Assembly (NCBI RefSeq): GCF_036898095.1
Contig: NC_090729.1
Location: forward strand, 77,762,643 to 77,826,642
Source of the DNA: Palaemon carinicauda
Taxonomy: Eukaryota; Arthropoda; Malacostraca; Decapoda; Palaemonidae
Direction: 5' to 3'
DNA: 64,000 nt
Shown: positions 22,941 to 34,069 of the stretch, in pieces
How the letters are laid out: the number at the start of each line of letters is the position of its first letter
How positions within the stretch are numbered: position 1 is the first letter of the stretch
Made by a program: the position numbers and the translations under genes
Notes under the pieces: model-generated
What the model was told of the DNA's origin: nothing
Seen by the model: the letters and a program-made list of their open reading frames with translations, nothing else
The model's database searches: none

Positions 22941-23140
22941 ATGTTATTTTTATAATAAAATAAATTTTTGAATATACTTACCCGGTGATTATATAAGCTG
23001 CAGCTCTGCTGCTCGACAGAAAACTCTATGTTCAAAATCCGCCAGCGATCGCTATGCAGGTAGGGGGTGTACTTCAACAGCGCCATCTGTCGTGCAGGTA
23101 CTCAGTACTCAATGTAAACACAGAACTCAATTTTCTCCTC
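22941..23140 (-). repeat. Right inverted terminal repeat, copy A
   Basis: Inverted match to 29265-29443: CCGCCAGCGATCGCTATGCA and GGGGGTGTACTTCAACAGCG are mirrored there. The outer end (ATGTTATTTTTATAATAAAA...) differs from the left outer end. Confidence 0.88.
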
Positions 23141-23183
23141 GGTCCACTGGGTCTCTATTGGGGAGGAAGGGAGGGTCCTTTAA

Positions 23184-23276
23184 TATATAATCACCGGGTA
23201 AGTATATTCAAAAATTTATTTTATTATAAAAATAACATTTTTCAATATTAAACTTAGCCGGTGATTATATAAGCTG
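23184..23276 (-). repeat. Internal complementary region (ICR), copy A
   Basis: TATATAATCACCGGGTAAGT through TTTATTATAAAAATAACAT is the complement of the right outer end (22941-22999, with the CCGGG/CCCGG variant). TTTTTCAATATTAAACTTAG through CCGGTGATTATATAAGCTG is an exact complement of the left outer end (29404-29442, with the CCGGC/GCCGG variant). Both end-specific variants are preserved side by side. This is the clearest ICR in the window. Confidence 0.92.
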
Positions 23277-23679
23277 ATTCACACCCAGGGGGGTGGGTAG
23301 AGACCAGCAATAAATGTTTACATTATTATGAGCTAAGGATTTTTTATTTTATTTTAGCAGTTATCAAAATAACAAACATAAAATAAATAAGTACCTGGTA
23401 AGGAAGTCGACTTGAACAATTACTCTGCCTTTTTAAGTACGTCTTCCTTACGGAGCCTCGCGATCCTCTTAGGATGCTGAGCGACCCCTAGGAGCTGAAG
23501 TATCAAGGGTTGCAACCCATACTACAGGACCTCATCAAAACCTCTAATCTAGGCGCTTCTCAAGAAAAGAATTTGACCACCCACCAAATCAACCAGGATG
23601 CGAAAGGCTTCTTAGCCTTCCGGACAACCCAAAAACAACAATAAAAAACATTTCGAGAAAGATTAAAAAGGTTATGGAA
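23277..23679. other. Non-coding 3' region of copy A
   Basis: About 400 bases between the ICR and the YR stop codon. No ORF or repeat was recognised. It is probably the 3' untranslated region of the element. Confidence 0.5.
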
Positions 23680-24765
23680 TTAGGGGAATGTAGTGGTTGA
23701 GCCCTCACCCACTACTGCACTCGCTGCTACGAATGGTCCCAGGGTGTAGCAGTTCTCGTAAAGAGACTGGACATCTTTAAGATAAAAAGACGCGAACACT
23801 GACTTGCTTCTCCAATAGGTTGCGTCCATTATACTCTGCAGAGATCTATTTTGTTTAAAGGCCACTGAAGTTGCGACAGCTCTAACTTCATGTGTCCTTA
23901 CCTTCAGCAAAGCTTGGTCTTCCTCACTCAGATGGGAATGAGCTTCTCGTATCAACAGTCTGATATAATAGGATAAGGCATTCTTTGACATAGGCAAAGA
24001 AGGTTTCTTAATAGAACACCATAAAGCTTCTGACTGTCCTCGTAAAGGTTTAGTTCGTCTTAAATAGAACTTAAGAGCTCTAAGAGGGCATAAGACTCTT
24101 TCTAGTTCATTTCCAACCATATTTGAAAGGCTTGGAATATCGAACGATTTCGGCCAAGGACGAGAAGGTAGCTCGTTTTTGGCTAGAAAACCAAGCTGTA
24201 AAGAACATGTAGCCGTTTCAGATGAAAATCCGATGTTCCTGCTGAAGGCGTGAATCTCACTGACTCTTTTAGCTGTGGCTAAGCAAACCAGGAAAAGAGT
24301 CTTTAAAGTGAGATCTTTAAAGGAGGCTGATTGTAGTGGCTCGAACCTTTCTGACATAAGGAATCTTAGTACCACGTCTAAATTCCAACCAGGTGTAGCC
24401 AAACGACGCTCCTTCGTGGTCTCAAAAGACTTAAGGAGGTCCTGTAGATCTTTGTTGTTGGAAAGATCTAAGCCTCTGTGACGGAAGACTGATGCCAACA
24501 TGCTTCTGTAACCTTTGATAGTGGGAGCTGAAAGAGATCTTTCTTTCCTCAGGTATAAGAGGAAGTCAGCTATTTGGGTTACAGAGGTACTGGTCGAGGA
24601 TACTGATACTGACTTGCACCAGTTTCGGAAGACTTCCCACTTCGACTGGTAGACTCTAAGAGTGGATGTCCTCCTTGCTCTAGCAATCGCCCTGGCTGCC
24701 TCCTTCGAAAAGCCTCTAGCTCTAGAGAGTCTTTCGATAGTCTGAAGGCAGTCAGACGAAGAACG
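23680..24765 (-). CDS. DIRS tyrosine recombinase, catalytic tetrad intact (copy A)
   Basis: Tyrosine recombinase of a DIRS element, the presumed integrase for circular cDNA. The N-terminal helical domain (DCLQTIERLSRARGFS, RVYQSKWEVFRNWC, IKGYRSMLASVFRHRGLDL) is followed by the catalytic domain: Arg in LATAKRVSEIHAF, His-x-x-Arg in VRTHEVRAVATS, Trp in ATYWRSKSVFA, and Tyr in SFYLKDVQSL. Length from the domain start is about 360 residues. The same frame is open upstream as far as 26328, overlapping the RT/RNase H frame for about 1.7 kb. The real start is uncertain: this entry begins at the conserved domain. The domain start overlaps the end of the RT-methylase frame (to 24579), so expression by frameshift or internal initiation is likely. 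Confidence 0.9.
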   Translation of the reverse strand, partial: RSSSDCLQTIERLSRARGFSKEAARAIARARRTSTLRVYQSKWEVFRNWCKSVSVSSTSTSVTQIADFLLYLRKERSLSAPTIKGYRSMLASVFRHRGLDLSNNKDLQDLLKSFETTKERRLATPGWNLDVVLRFLMSERFEPLQSASFKDLTLKTLFLVCLATAKRVSEIHAFSRNIGFSSETATCSLQLGFLAKNELPSRPWPKSFDIPSLSNMVGNELERVLCPLRALKFYLRRTKPLRGQSEALWCSIKKPSLPMSKNALSYYIRLLIREAHSHLSEEDQALLKVRTHEVRAVATSVAFKQNRSLQSIMDATYWRSKSVFASFYLKDVQSLYENCYTLGPFVAASAVVGEGSTTTFP

Positions 24766-26825
24766 TGGAGGCCTTGGTGTACCTTCTTTACGTGTGGCCG
24801 ACGTAGAAGGTCCACCCTTAGAGGAAGAGTTCTGGGAACGTCCACTAGCCATTGAAGTACCTCGGTGAACCATTCTCTCGCGGGCGAGAGGGGAGCAACT
24901 AACGTCAACCTTGTCCCTCCGTGAGAGGCGAACTTCTGCAGTACCTTGTTGAGAATCTTGAACGGGGGGAATGCATATAGGTCTAGATGTGACCAATCCA
25001 GTAGAAAGGCATCTATATGAACTGCTGCTGGGTCCGGGATTGGTGAGCAATATATTGGGAGCCTCTTGGTCATCGAGGTTGCGAAGAGATCTATGGTAGG
25101 CTGGCCCCATGTGGCCCACAGTCTCTTGCACACATCCTTGTGTAGGGTCCATTCTGTTGGAATGATTTGTCCCTTCCGACTGAGGCAATCTGCCATGACA
25201 TTCAAGTTGCCTTGGATGAACCTCGTTACTAGAGAAAGGTTTAGATCTTTTGACCAGGTGAGGAGGTCCCTTGCGATCTCGTACAACGTCATAGAATGGG
25301 TCCCTCCTTGCTTGGAGATGTACGCCAAAGCCGTGGTGTTGTCCGAGTTCACCTCCACCACTTTGCCTTGAAGGAGGGACTTGAAGCTTTTCAAGGCCAG
25401 ATGAACTGCCAGTAGCTCCTTGCAGTTGATATGTAACGTTCTTTGACTCGAGTTCCAAGTTCCCGAGCATTCCCGACCGTCTAATGTCGCACCCCAGCCC
25501 GTGTCCGATGCGTCCGAGAAGAGAACGTGGTTGGGAGTCTGAACAGCCAGGGGCAGACCCTCTCTGAGGCTGATACTGTCCTTCCACCAAGTCAGGGACG
25601 ACTTTATCTTCTCGGAAATTGGGATCGAGACCGCTTCTAGCGTCTTGTCCTTTTTCCAGTAAACAGCTAGGTGAAATTGAAGGGGACGGAGGTGTAGTCT
25701 TCCTAACGTAACGAACTGTTCCAGGGATGATAGTGTCCCTATCAGACTCATCCACTGTCTGACTGAACATCGTTCCTTCTTCAGCATGTTCTGGATGCAT
25801 ACCTGGGCTTGACTTGTTCTGGGGGCCGACGGAAAAGCCCGAAAAGCTTAACTGTGAATCTCCATCCCTAAATACACAATAGTTTGGGATGGGACCAGTT
25901 GGGACTTTTCCATATTGACCAGGAGACCCAATTCCTTGATCAGATCTAGAGTCCACTTTAGATTCTCCAGACAGCGACGACTGGAAGAAGCTCTTAGAAG
26001 CCAGTCGTCCAAATAGAGGGAGGCTCTGATGTCCGCTAAATGAAGGAATTTGGCTATATTCCTCATCAGCCTCGTAAACACAAGAGGAGCTGTGCTTAGG
26101 CCAAAGCACAGGGCTTGAAATTGGTAGACAACCTTTTCGTAAACGAATCTCAGAAAAGGTTGGGAGTCTGGGTGGATGGGGACGTGAAAGTATGCGTCCC
26201 TTAGGTCTAAAGAGACCATCCAGTCTTCCTTTCTGACCGCTGCTAGAACGGACTTTGTGGTCTCCATGGCGAACGTCTGCTTTGTGACAAAGACATTCGG
26301 CGCACTGACGTCTAGCACCGGCCTCCACCCTCCTGTCTTCTTTACCACTAAGAAGAGACGGTTGTAGAAGCCCGGGGATTGATGGTCCCGGACTTTGACT
26401 ACCGCTCCTTTTTCTAGTAAGAGAGACACCTCCTGCTTCAAAGCTCGTCTCTTGTCTTCCTCTCTGTACCTGGGAGAGAGATCGATGGGAGACGTTGCTA
26501 GAGGGGGTTTTCGTACAAACGGGATCTTGTACCCTTCTCTGAGCAACTTCACAGATTGTGCATCTGCGCCTCTTTTCTCCCAGGTCTGCCAGAAGATCTT
26601 GAGTCTGGCTCCCACTGCTGTCTGAAGAAGGTGGCAGTCAGACTCTGCCTTTAAAGGACTTGGTACCTTTCTTCTTCCCACATCTCCCTTCGGCACGAGC
26701 ACCTCCTCTGCTGGAGGCTCTGCCACGAAAGGGCGGAATGAATCTGGACGCTGGAGTGTCCATCCTGGGTCTTGACAAGGTAGGCAAAGGGGTGGCTTTG
26801 CGGGCAGAGGACGCAACCAGGTCAT
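24579..26825 (-). CDS. DIRS reverse transcriptase-RNase H-methylase-like polyprotein with one in-frame stop (copy A)
   Basis: Begins with the DIRS RT head (QTAVGARLKIFWQTWEKRGA, GYKIPFVRKPPL). The RT core follows: FYNRLFLVVKKTGGWRPVLD, MVSLDLRDAYFHVP (catalytic Asp), CFGLSTAPLVFTRLM and SLYLDDWLL (catalytic Asp pair). A TAA at 25848-25850 interrupts the frame after YLGMEIHS. The same frame resumes with MLKKERCSVRQWMSLIGTLS. RNase H is complete: LFSDASDTGWGAT, NCKELLAVHLAL, EVNSDNTTALAYI, NVMADCLSR. The C-terminal methylase-like domain typical of DIRS has TIDLFATSMTKR, DAFLLDWSHLDLYAFPPFK and LVAPLSPAREWF. The N-terminus overlaps gag by about 190 bases in another frame, so RT is probably made by frameshift or reinitiation. 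The TAA looks like a point mutation; copy B reads through at this position. Confidence 0.88.
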
Positions 26826-29061
26826 GGGTGTCCTTCTGAATCAAAGAGGCAGCAATCTCCTTAATCAAGTCCTCTGGAAAAAGGCACTTTGAGAGAGGAG
26901 CAAAAAGAAGTTCTGATCTTTGACACGGTGTTACTCCAGCTGACAGGAAAGAGCAAAGGTTCTCCCGTTTCTTGAGGACCCCGGATACGAACGAAGCCGC
27001 AAGCTCACTAGATCCGTCACGTATGGCCTTGTCCATGCAGGACATTATGAGCAAGGAAGATTCCTTGTCAGACGGGGAGATCTTCCTGCTCAAAGCTCCC
27101 AGACACCAGTCCAAAAAGTTAAAGACCTCGAAGGCTCTAAATACTCCTTTCAACAGATGGTCTAGGTCCGAAGGAGACCAGCATATCTTAGAGCGTCTCA
27201 TGGCTAGCCTGCGGGGAGAGTCTACCAGACTTGAGAAGTCGCCCTGGGCAGAGGCAGGAACTCCCAAGCCGAGAACTTCTCCCGTGGCATACCAGACGCT
27301 CGATCTGGAAGAGAGTTTCGCAGGGGGAAACGTAAAGGCTGTCTTCCCTAGGTTCTTTTTGCACTGCATCCAATCTCCTAAAACTCGTAAAGCTCTCTTG
27401 GACGAGCGGGCGAGTACGAGTTTCGTAAAGGCAGGCGCGGATGACTGCGTACCTAAAGCAAACTCTGACGGAGGAGAGCGTGGAGCCGCAGACACAAACT
27501 GGTCCGGATACATCTCTTTGAACAGAGCAAGAACTTTTCTAAAGTCCAAAGAGGGTTGCGTGGTCTTGGGTTCGTCAAGGTCCAAATGTGGGTCATCAAT
27601 GTGTGCCGCGTCGTCATCATCAGAGAGTCCATCATCCGAGAATTGAGGAGGAAGCGGAAAAGGAGTAGGAATCGGCTGGTCAGCTGAGTCCGGCAGCACG
27701 GGTGCACGCGTGACTGAACCGGACGCAACGTCATGGAACTGTTGCCCAGTCTGTGAACTGGCAACAACCATAGCAGCGCGGAGACGCATAGCGTCTACTC
27801 CAGACTGTCTAGTCTGATGTGGGCGCGCAGAGGTAACCACACTGGGTTGCGGAGGTTGACGCACCGCGTCAAAACAAAACAACTTAGACTGTTGTTGTAC
27901 CTCGCGAACGTCAACGGAAGGTTCTGTGCGTCGCTGAACGTCAACATGCGGCTGGCAGGGTACACTGGAACGCATGGGTGGCGGGACTCTCTCAGCTGGA
28001 GTGCGGCAGAAGGTCGCCTCAGCGTCCACAGGACGCACAACCGTGGGTGGTTGTAGGCTAGAGGTTGGTGCAGCGTCAACCTTCTCCGCATGAAAGTCCT
28101 GCATCAATGACGTTAACTGATACTGCATGGTCTGCAGCAAAGACCACTTAGGGTCTACAGGAGCAGGTGCGGCAACAGACGGTGTGACTGCCTGATGCGG
28201 TACCGCTTTGCCTCTCTTAGGAGGTGAGCAGTCGTCGGAAGACTGCAGCGAGTCCGAGCTGACCCAGTGGCTACAACTGGGCCGTTGGACTTGAGCGGAA
28301 GGGACCGACTTGCGCTTAAGAGGCCGCGAGACCTTGGTCCATGGTTTCTTACGAGAAACCTCTTCCGCAGACGAGGAATAAATGGGCTCTCTCGTCTTTG
28401 TGTGGGTGGGGCGATCTTGGGTAGATACGCCCGAAACCACGGAGGGAACGTCTGTTCGCTGATTAAAGCCTCTCGAACCCTTTGGTCGTACGACATTGCT
28501 TCTCCCCTGGACTTGGGAGCTTGCAAGAGGTCCCGGACTGGGAGGACGACAGGCACGAACAGACGAACCCTCAAGCGCAACACTATCCACAACACTATCA
28601 CTCACTTTATCACTACCCACTGCACTCTTACACTTCAGCTCCTAGACGTCTGCCATGAGCTGGTTACGGTCACTAGCCAAGGACTCGACTCTTTCACCCA
28701 GAGCTTGGATGGCACGCATCATATCTGCCATCGAAGGTTCTTGAGTGCTAGAAGGGGGATCAGGAGCGACCACTACAGGGGAAGGAATAGGTTGTGGGGC
28801 ATGAGGAGAGGAAAATTCAACGGAGCGAGATGAACTTCTCCTGACTCTATCTCTCTCTAGCCTACGTGTATATTTCTGGAATTCGATAAAATCGAATTCC
28901 GAAAGCCCAACGCATTCCTCACACCGATCTTCCAATTGACAGGTTTTATCCCGACAATTGGAACAAACGGTGTGAGGATCGATAGAGGCCTTCGGAAGAC
29001 GCCTTGAACAGTCCCTAGCATTACACTTCCTGAATTTAGGGACTTGAGAAAGGTCAGCCAT
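26638..29061 (-). CDS. DIRS gag with one in-frame stop (copy A)
   Basis: An ~807-codon frame starting MADLSQVPKFRKC. The Cys-rich head (residues 13-50: C-x4-C, then IDPHTVCSNC, then DRCEEC) is conserved with copy B and is probably a zinc-binding module. A basic segment (RRLERDRVRRSSSR) and a coiled-coil-like stretch (MADMMRAIQALGERVESLAS) follow. A single TAG at 28642-28644 splits off the first 139 residues; the frame then continues unbroken for over 660 codons. The conserved core (GDWMQCKKN, VWYATGEVLGLGVPASAQGD, DLDHLLKGVFRAFEVFNFLD, SCMDKAIRDGSSELA) precedes an RG-rich basic tail ending at 26638. Copy B has no stop at the TAG position, so it is probably a private nonsense mutation. Confidence 0.85.
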
Positions 29062-29264
29062 TTTGAATTAGTCAAAGGGGAATTCAAAAACTATCCAAAG
29101 TCATCAACAAATAATCCGATATCAACAAAAGAATGCAAGGATGTATTGAAGATAAAGCCTGCAAAGCGAAAGCTCAAAACTAGAAACGTGTACTTCACCA
29201 AAAAGTTGTGAAAACCAATCCAGTTAGCAACAGCGAATTAGTAGGTCTTGCCGGTGGCACGACA

Positions 29265-29443
29265 GAGAGAAAATTGAGTTCTGTGTTTACATTGAGTACT
29301 GAGTACCTGCACGACAGATGGCGCTGTTGAAGTACACCCCCTACCTGCATAGCGATCGCTGGCGGATTTTGAACGTAGAGTTTTCTGTTGAGCAGCAGAG
29401 CTGCAGCTTATATAATCACCGGCTAAGTTTAATATTGAAAAAC
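29265..29443 (-). repeat. Left inverted terminal repeat, copy A
   Basis: Inverted partner of 22941-23140. The outer end GGCTAAGTTTAATATTGAAA is matched exactly, complemented, in the ICR. Confidence 0.88.
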
Positions 29444-30316
<873 letters not shown>

Positions 30317-30590
30317 TGGTGTCAATGTTTCCGATAGTCACTCAGTTCTCTGGTCTGGTCAAGACAGGTTGGACTTTTAAGACAACTTTATTGTTTTTTT
30401 TTTTCTTTTTTTTAAGATACTTTTCTTTTATTTACTTCATTTAATTTACTGTTTTTACTTGAGTCTGTATATACAAATATAATTTTAAACTGTTTTGTGA
30501 TTCATATTTTACTGAGTTTTACTTACAATATTTTATAATGTCTTTTTCAGCCTTGATAATGGGTTGAGTCCCGAAACGTTGACACCAATA
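30317..30590 (+). other. Degenerate Penelope-like 3' end / hammerhead-like fold (tentative)
   Basis: Two 12-base arms, 30317-30328 and 30576-30587, are complementary with one G-T wobble. The downstream arm is preceded by CTTGATAAT, a GGG...CCC hairpin and GAAAC, resembling the CTGATGA/stem II/GAAA core of hammerhead ribozymes found in the terminal repeats of Penelope-like elements. The core is imperfect (C-to-T, G-to-A and an extra base), so catalysis is not expected. No Penelope RT is visible nearby. Confidence 0.25.
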
Positions 30591-30635
30591 AATATGAGAG
30601 ATGTTGTCCAGACTCTTTGTTCTCCTCTTTACTTT

Positions 30636-30746
<111 letters not shown>

Positions 30747-30790
30747 CATATATATAAACATATATACAGTATATATATATATACATACTG

Positions 30791-31807
30791 TACTGTATAT
30801 GGCAAAAAAATAATGACAGTTAGCATATAAGCATAAAATCTGCAACTAGGCACGAAGGAAAAGTTGAAAACTTAATTGAAGCTGGTACTTTTATATTATT
30901 GAAACGGGAAGTTTTCATGCTAATAAATATATGGTGCTGGTAAGTGTTTTAGCATTCTAAATTGATGCATACAGTACTTTTAAATTTAACATTCATTTGT
31001 AATAAAATGAATTATTTTCTGTGAAATTTTAACTGGAATTTGCAAATTAAAACTATATATAAAACTGGGAAAATTAAAATGCATAACTGGTGTATTTCAT
31101 TCATTGTACTAGGTACATGTTAAAAGGGAACACAAACACATTCACAGCTCATGCATTGTTAAAATACATTATATCACAAATAATATTTCCTACCATTGAG
31201 CCTGGCCGAGTCCTGTTACAAAATAATGCACACAATAAAATTTATTAAAACAATGCAAACTATATTTACTTAAAAGATCAGTCAACTCATAATCAGCCAT
31301 TCCAGACTGTGAGTAATGTTAGGCAGACACTCATGTAATGACAATATGTAATACATTATTGAAATTATAGATATCAAGTTGCTGAGTAATGATTATTTTA
31401 ATTCTGAAGAGATATTCACTGCAATAACTTTAATAGTAAAGGTGCAGTGCGTATAAACAACAAATGGTTTAAAAAGTATTTTATTACAAGGGAACATGTA
31501 CCATCAATATATACTGTATATGAAACTCTGCAAGTTACTATAAGGGAGCTAATAAATGCAAGAAAGCAACACGGCTACTAGGCCCTTTTTTGAAAAAAGG
31601 GAAAAGTGTGTACCATATTATCACATCACTATCTCAATTAGATTTGTGCAGTAGATTCTTTCATATTGAGAGCAATACACAGGGAGATGGAGAAACCAAA
31701 TTATATAAGCTTGATATTGTACAGAAAATTATGTGGCCATGAATGGTTGAACATTTTCCAAGGATTGAATACTTGTTAATGTTTTCCCAGCACGAATGCA
31801 AATCACC
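30791..31807. other. AT-rich non-coding sequence
   Basis: No credible gene, RNA or element was recognised over about 1 kb. Confidence 0.4.
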
Positions 31808-31809
31808 AA

Positions 31810-31870
31810 AATCTATTCTATAGTGTTTCAATCTATTCTATAGTGTTTCAATCTATTCTATAGTGTTTCA
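31810..31870. repeat. Three tandem copies of a 20-base unit
   Basis: AATCTATTCTATAGTGTTTC repeated three times without mismatch. Confidence 0.95.
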
Positions 31871-32011
31871 TAAGTGCAAACTTATATTTACTCATTATAA
31901 TGAAGGGGAAAGAAAACAATAGTTGATTAGCTGTTAACAACAGGTGTCACAAGATAATTGGGACTTCCCATGACAAATGTATTACTTTCTTTATTTTTTT
32001 CTGTGGACTAT

Positions 32012-32125
32012 GAATGTGTAGTAACTGTGGGGAATGGGAGAGAATTCTATCTGTTTATGAGGATACCTGAATGTGTAGTAACTGTAGGAAATGGGAGAGA
32101 ATTCTATTTGTTTATGAGGATACCT
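32012..32125. repeat. Two tandem copies of a 57-base unit
   Basis: GAATGTGTAGTAACTGT...ATGAGGATACCT at 32012-32068 and 32069-32125, with three differences. The period is 19 codons and an ORF (31958-32281) runs through it, but that ORF has no recognisable domain and is probably fortuitous. Confidence 0.9.
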
Positions 32126-32929
32126 TTTGGTAAAAAGTTTCTTCAAATTATCAGTGGTCAAGCAAAATACAAATTTTACAAACAGGTTATTTTATTTACT
32201 ATGGTTACTTGTAATTTAGGTTCTGAGGGAGAGATCACGTTCATCTCAAATGTACTAAGTAACCCATGGTTTTATTGCTGAGCATATCAAGATCTATAAA
32301 AGTTTGGGTGCTGCCCAAATCAACAGACATTTTTCTATAGACCCCCACGAAGTTTGCGCTTGACTACCACAAAAAATCTTTCTTTCTGACAGTTTTGCCC
32401 ATTCCAACCCGATTTTATCAAATAAGGTGCCTAATCCTATGTTTTAGAGGTCAAGGATTACAAATATCATAATTTTGATTTGATTTGATTCATTAGGATG
32501 TCATAAATATGCAAATTATATCTAAAATTACCATAAAAATTTGGAAAATATTTAGATGGAAATGGGGCAGAATATGTATGGCTTGAGACTCGGATGTTTG
32601 GATCAATAGTGATCTAGAACTCTTTCCTCAATGGCGGCCACTATAGTTGCTCACTGGAATGTCAACAACTACTGGCTGAAACAATGCAATGCCTGTTGTA
32701 AAGGAATTCCTGATGAAATGAGAAGTTTCAAATTACTGGGGAACTAGAAATAGTGGATAAACTCAAGAAAGGTATATCAGAAAGTCAGTCTCTTGGCCTA
32801 GTTCCAGATATCATCTAAGAAACTTGAAGAAATGAACGCCTTTATTGATAGACGATCGGCCTTAAATGAGAACTTCAAATTTTAGTATTAGTTCCCGGAA
32901 TGCCATGCAACTGTACTTGATCTGTTGCG

Positions 32930-33295
32930 AGCAGATTGAGAGGGGTCCTGGGAATTGCATCTAGAGGTAAGGCAATGTGCATTCTCCAAATTTTCTGCTC
33001 GGGATTCAACAACTTATCTTCGCTAGGGCTCAGCATACTTGAAGATGCTAAGAACCTATCCACCCCTACATCAACAGTCTTCAGAAACTTCTATAAGGGC
33101 TATTCCTTCTCAATCATGGAAAAACCTGGTAAATTTTCAGCACTTGGCAGTGATCAAAAGCTGGAACAGGCAATCAAACTATCATCAAAGTACAGCAATG
33201 ATGTCATCGGTCATGCTAAGCAAAAGCAATACATTACACAATGGGCTATCATCTACCATGAAATAATGTCAGTGAAAAATGTGCATCGTTAAAAA
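32930..33295 (+). pseudogene. Decayed fragment of an uncharacterised repeat-associated protein
   Basis: A short frame with a block reading GSDQKLEQAIKLSSKYSN, then VIGHAKQKQYITQWAIIYHE. From memory this resembles a DQxxEQxIN...GIIG...W...HE pattern seen in uncharacterised, multicopy metazoan proteins. Only this block is kept. Surrounding frames are broken and no start or splice context is convincing. Function unknown. Confidence 0.35.
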
Positions 33296-33555
33296 ATACT
33301 GGTGTCTTTGAGAGGACGTCTGAGGCCTGGCACCGTCACAAATCATCTCCATCCTCCACAGAAAGAAAGGAAGGACACATAAAAGCCATGATGCAATATT
33401 GATAAGCAAGGGTCACGATTTTCAACTCTGTGTCCACTAGTCCTCCACAACTTTTTAACAAAGACATCAGGAATGGTGTACTCAATGCCTGATAAAAAGG
33501 CAAGATGATGTTTGTGATATTCTACTTAGAAAGGTTCACCAAATTTTTTGTTTCA

Positions 33556-33885
33556 CTGGTGGCCTGTTGGTAACATCCTTGCCTGGTGATCACCAGACTG
33601 GGGTTAGAGTCCCGCACAAACTTGTTGTTTCCTTTGGTCGCTGCAACTTTACCATCCTTGTGAGCTCAGGATTGAGGCTTTAGGAGAGTCTATAGGTCTA
33701 TCTGCTGAGTCATCAGCAGCCATTGCCTAGCCCTCCTTGGTCCTAGCTTGGGTAGAGAGGGGGTTTGAGTGCTGATCATATGTATATATATAGTCAGTCT
33801 CTTGGGCATTGTCCTTCTTGATAAGGCAACATCACTGTTCGTTGCCTCTGCCATTCATGGGTGGCCTTTAAACCTTTAAATGGGA
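33556..33885 (+). mobile_element. tRNA-derived SINE
   Basis: The head has RNA polymerase III promoter elements: an A-box-like TGGCCTGTTGGT (33560-33571) and a B-box-like GGTTAGAGTCC (33602-33612), about 30 bases apart as in tRNAs. A ~250-base unrelated body follows (ATAGGTCTATCTGCTGAGTC...GCAGCCATTGCC...) and a tail ending TTTAAACCTTTAAA. The tRNA part does not fold into a clean cloverleaf, so this is a SINE, not a tRNA gene. Confidence 0.75.
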
Positions 33886-34069
33886 GCAAAGAAAGATGCC
33901 ACTTTCTGAGCTCTTCTAATTTTTTTTCCTTTGTCAAGTTCAAGTGCAAAATTCACAGATCGCTTAGTAAATAAATATCAATGGTCCAAATAGAAATAAA
34001 CATAATATCCATCCTAATGAATAAAAGCAGTTAAGAAAAATTTTAAGAAAAATATTCATGAAATAAAAA

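Larger units (their letters stand above)
22941..29443 (-). mobile_element. DIRS retrotransposon copy A, best preserved copy
   Basis: A complete leftward DIRS element of 6.5 kb. Terminal repeats are at 22941-23140 and 29265-29443, and the ICR at 23184-23276. Gag is at 29061-26638, RT-RNase H-methylase-like at 26825-24579, and YR ending at 23680 in another frame. All RT, RNase H and YR catalytic residues are present. The only lesions found are two in-frame stops (TAG at 28642-28644 in gag, TAA at 25848-25850 between RT and RNase H). No target duplication is visible. It may be a recently inserted copy, or a natural readthrough design may apply. Confidence 0.92.

Noticed and set aside
24765..26328. 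The 882-codon frame as a single large recombinase
   Set aside because: Only the last ~360 codons match YR. The upstream part overlaps conserved RT/RNase H/methylase coding in another frame, so it is not called as a protein.
31810..31870. A CRISPR-like repeat
   Set aside because: Units are directly adjacent with no spacers, in a eukaryotic context. Simple tandem duplication.
33556..33630. A functional tRNA gene
   Set aside because: A- and B-box-like elements are present but the acceptor stem and cloverleaf do not form, and a SINE body follows.
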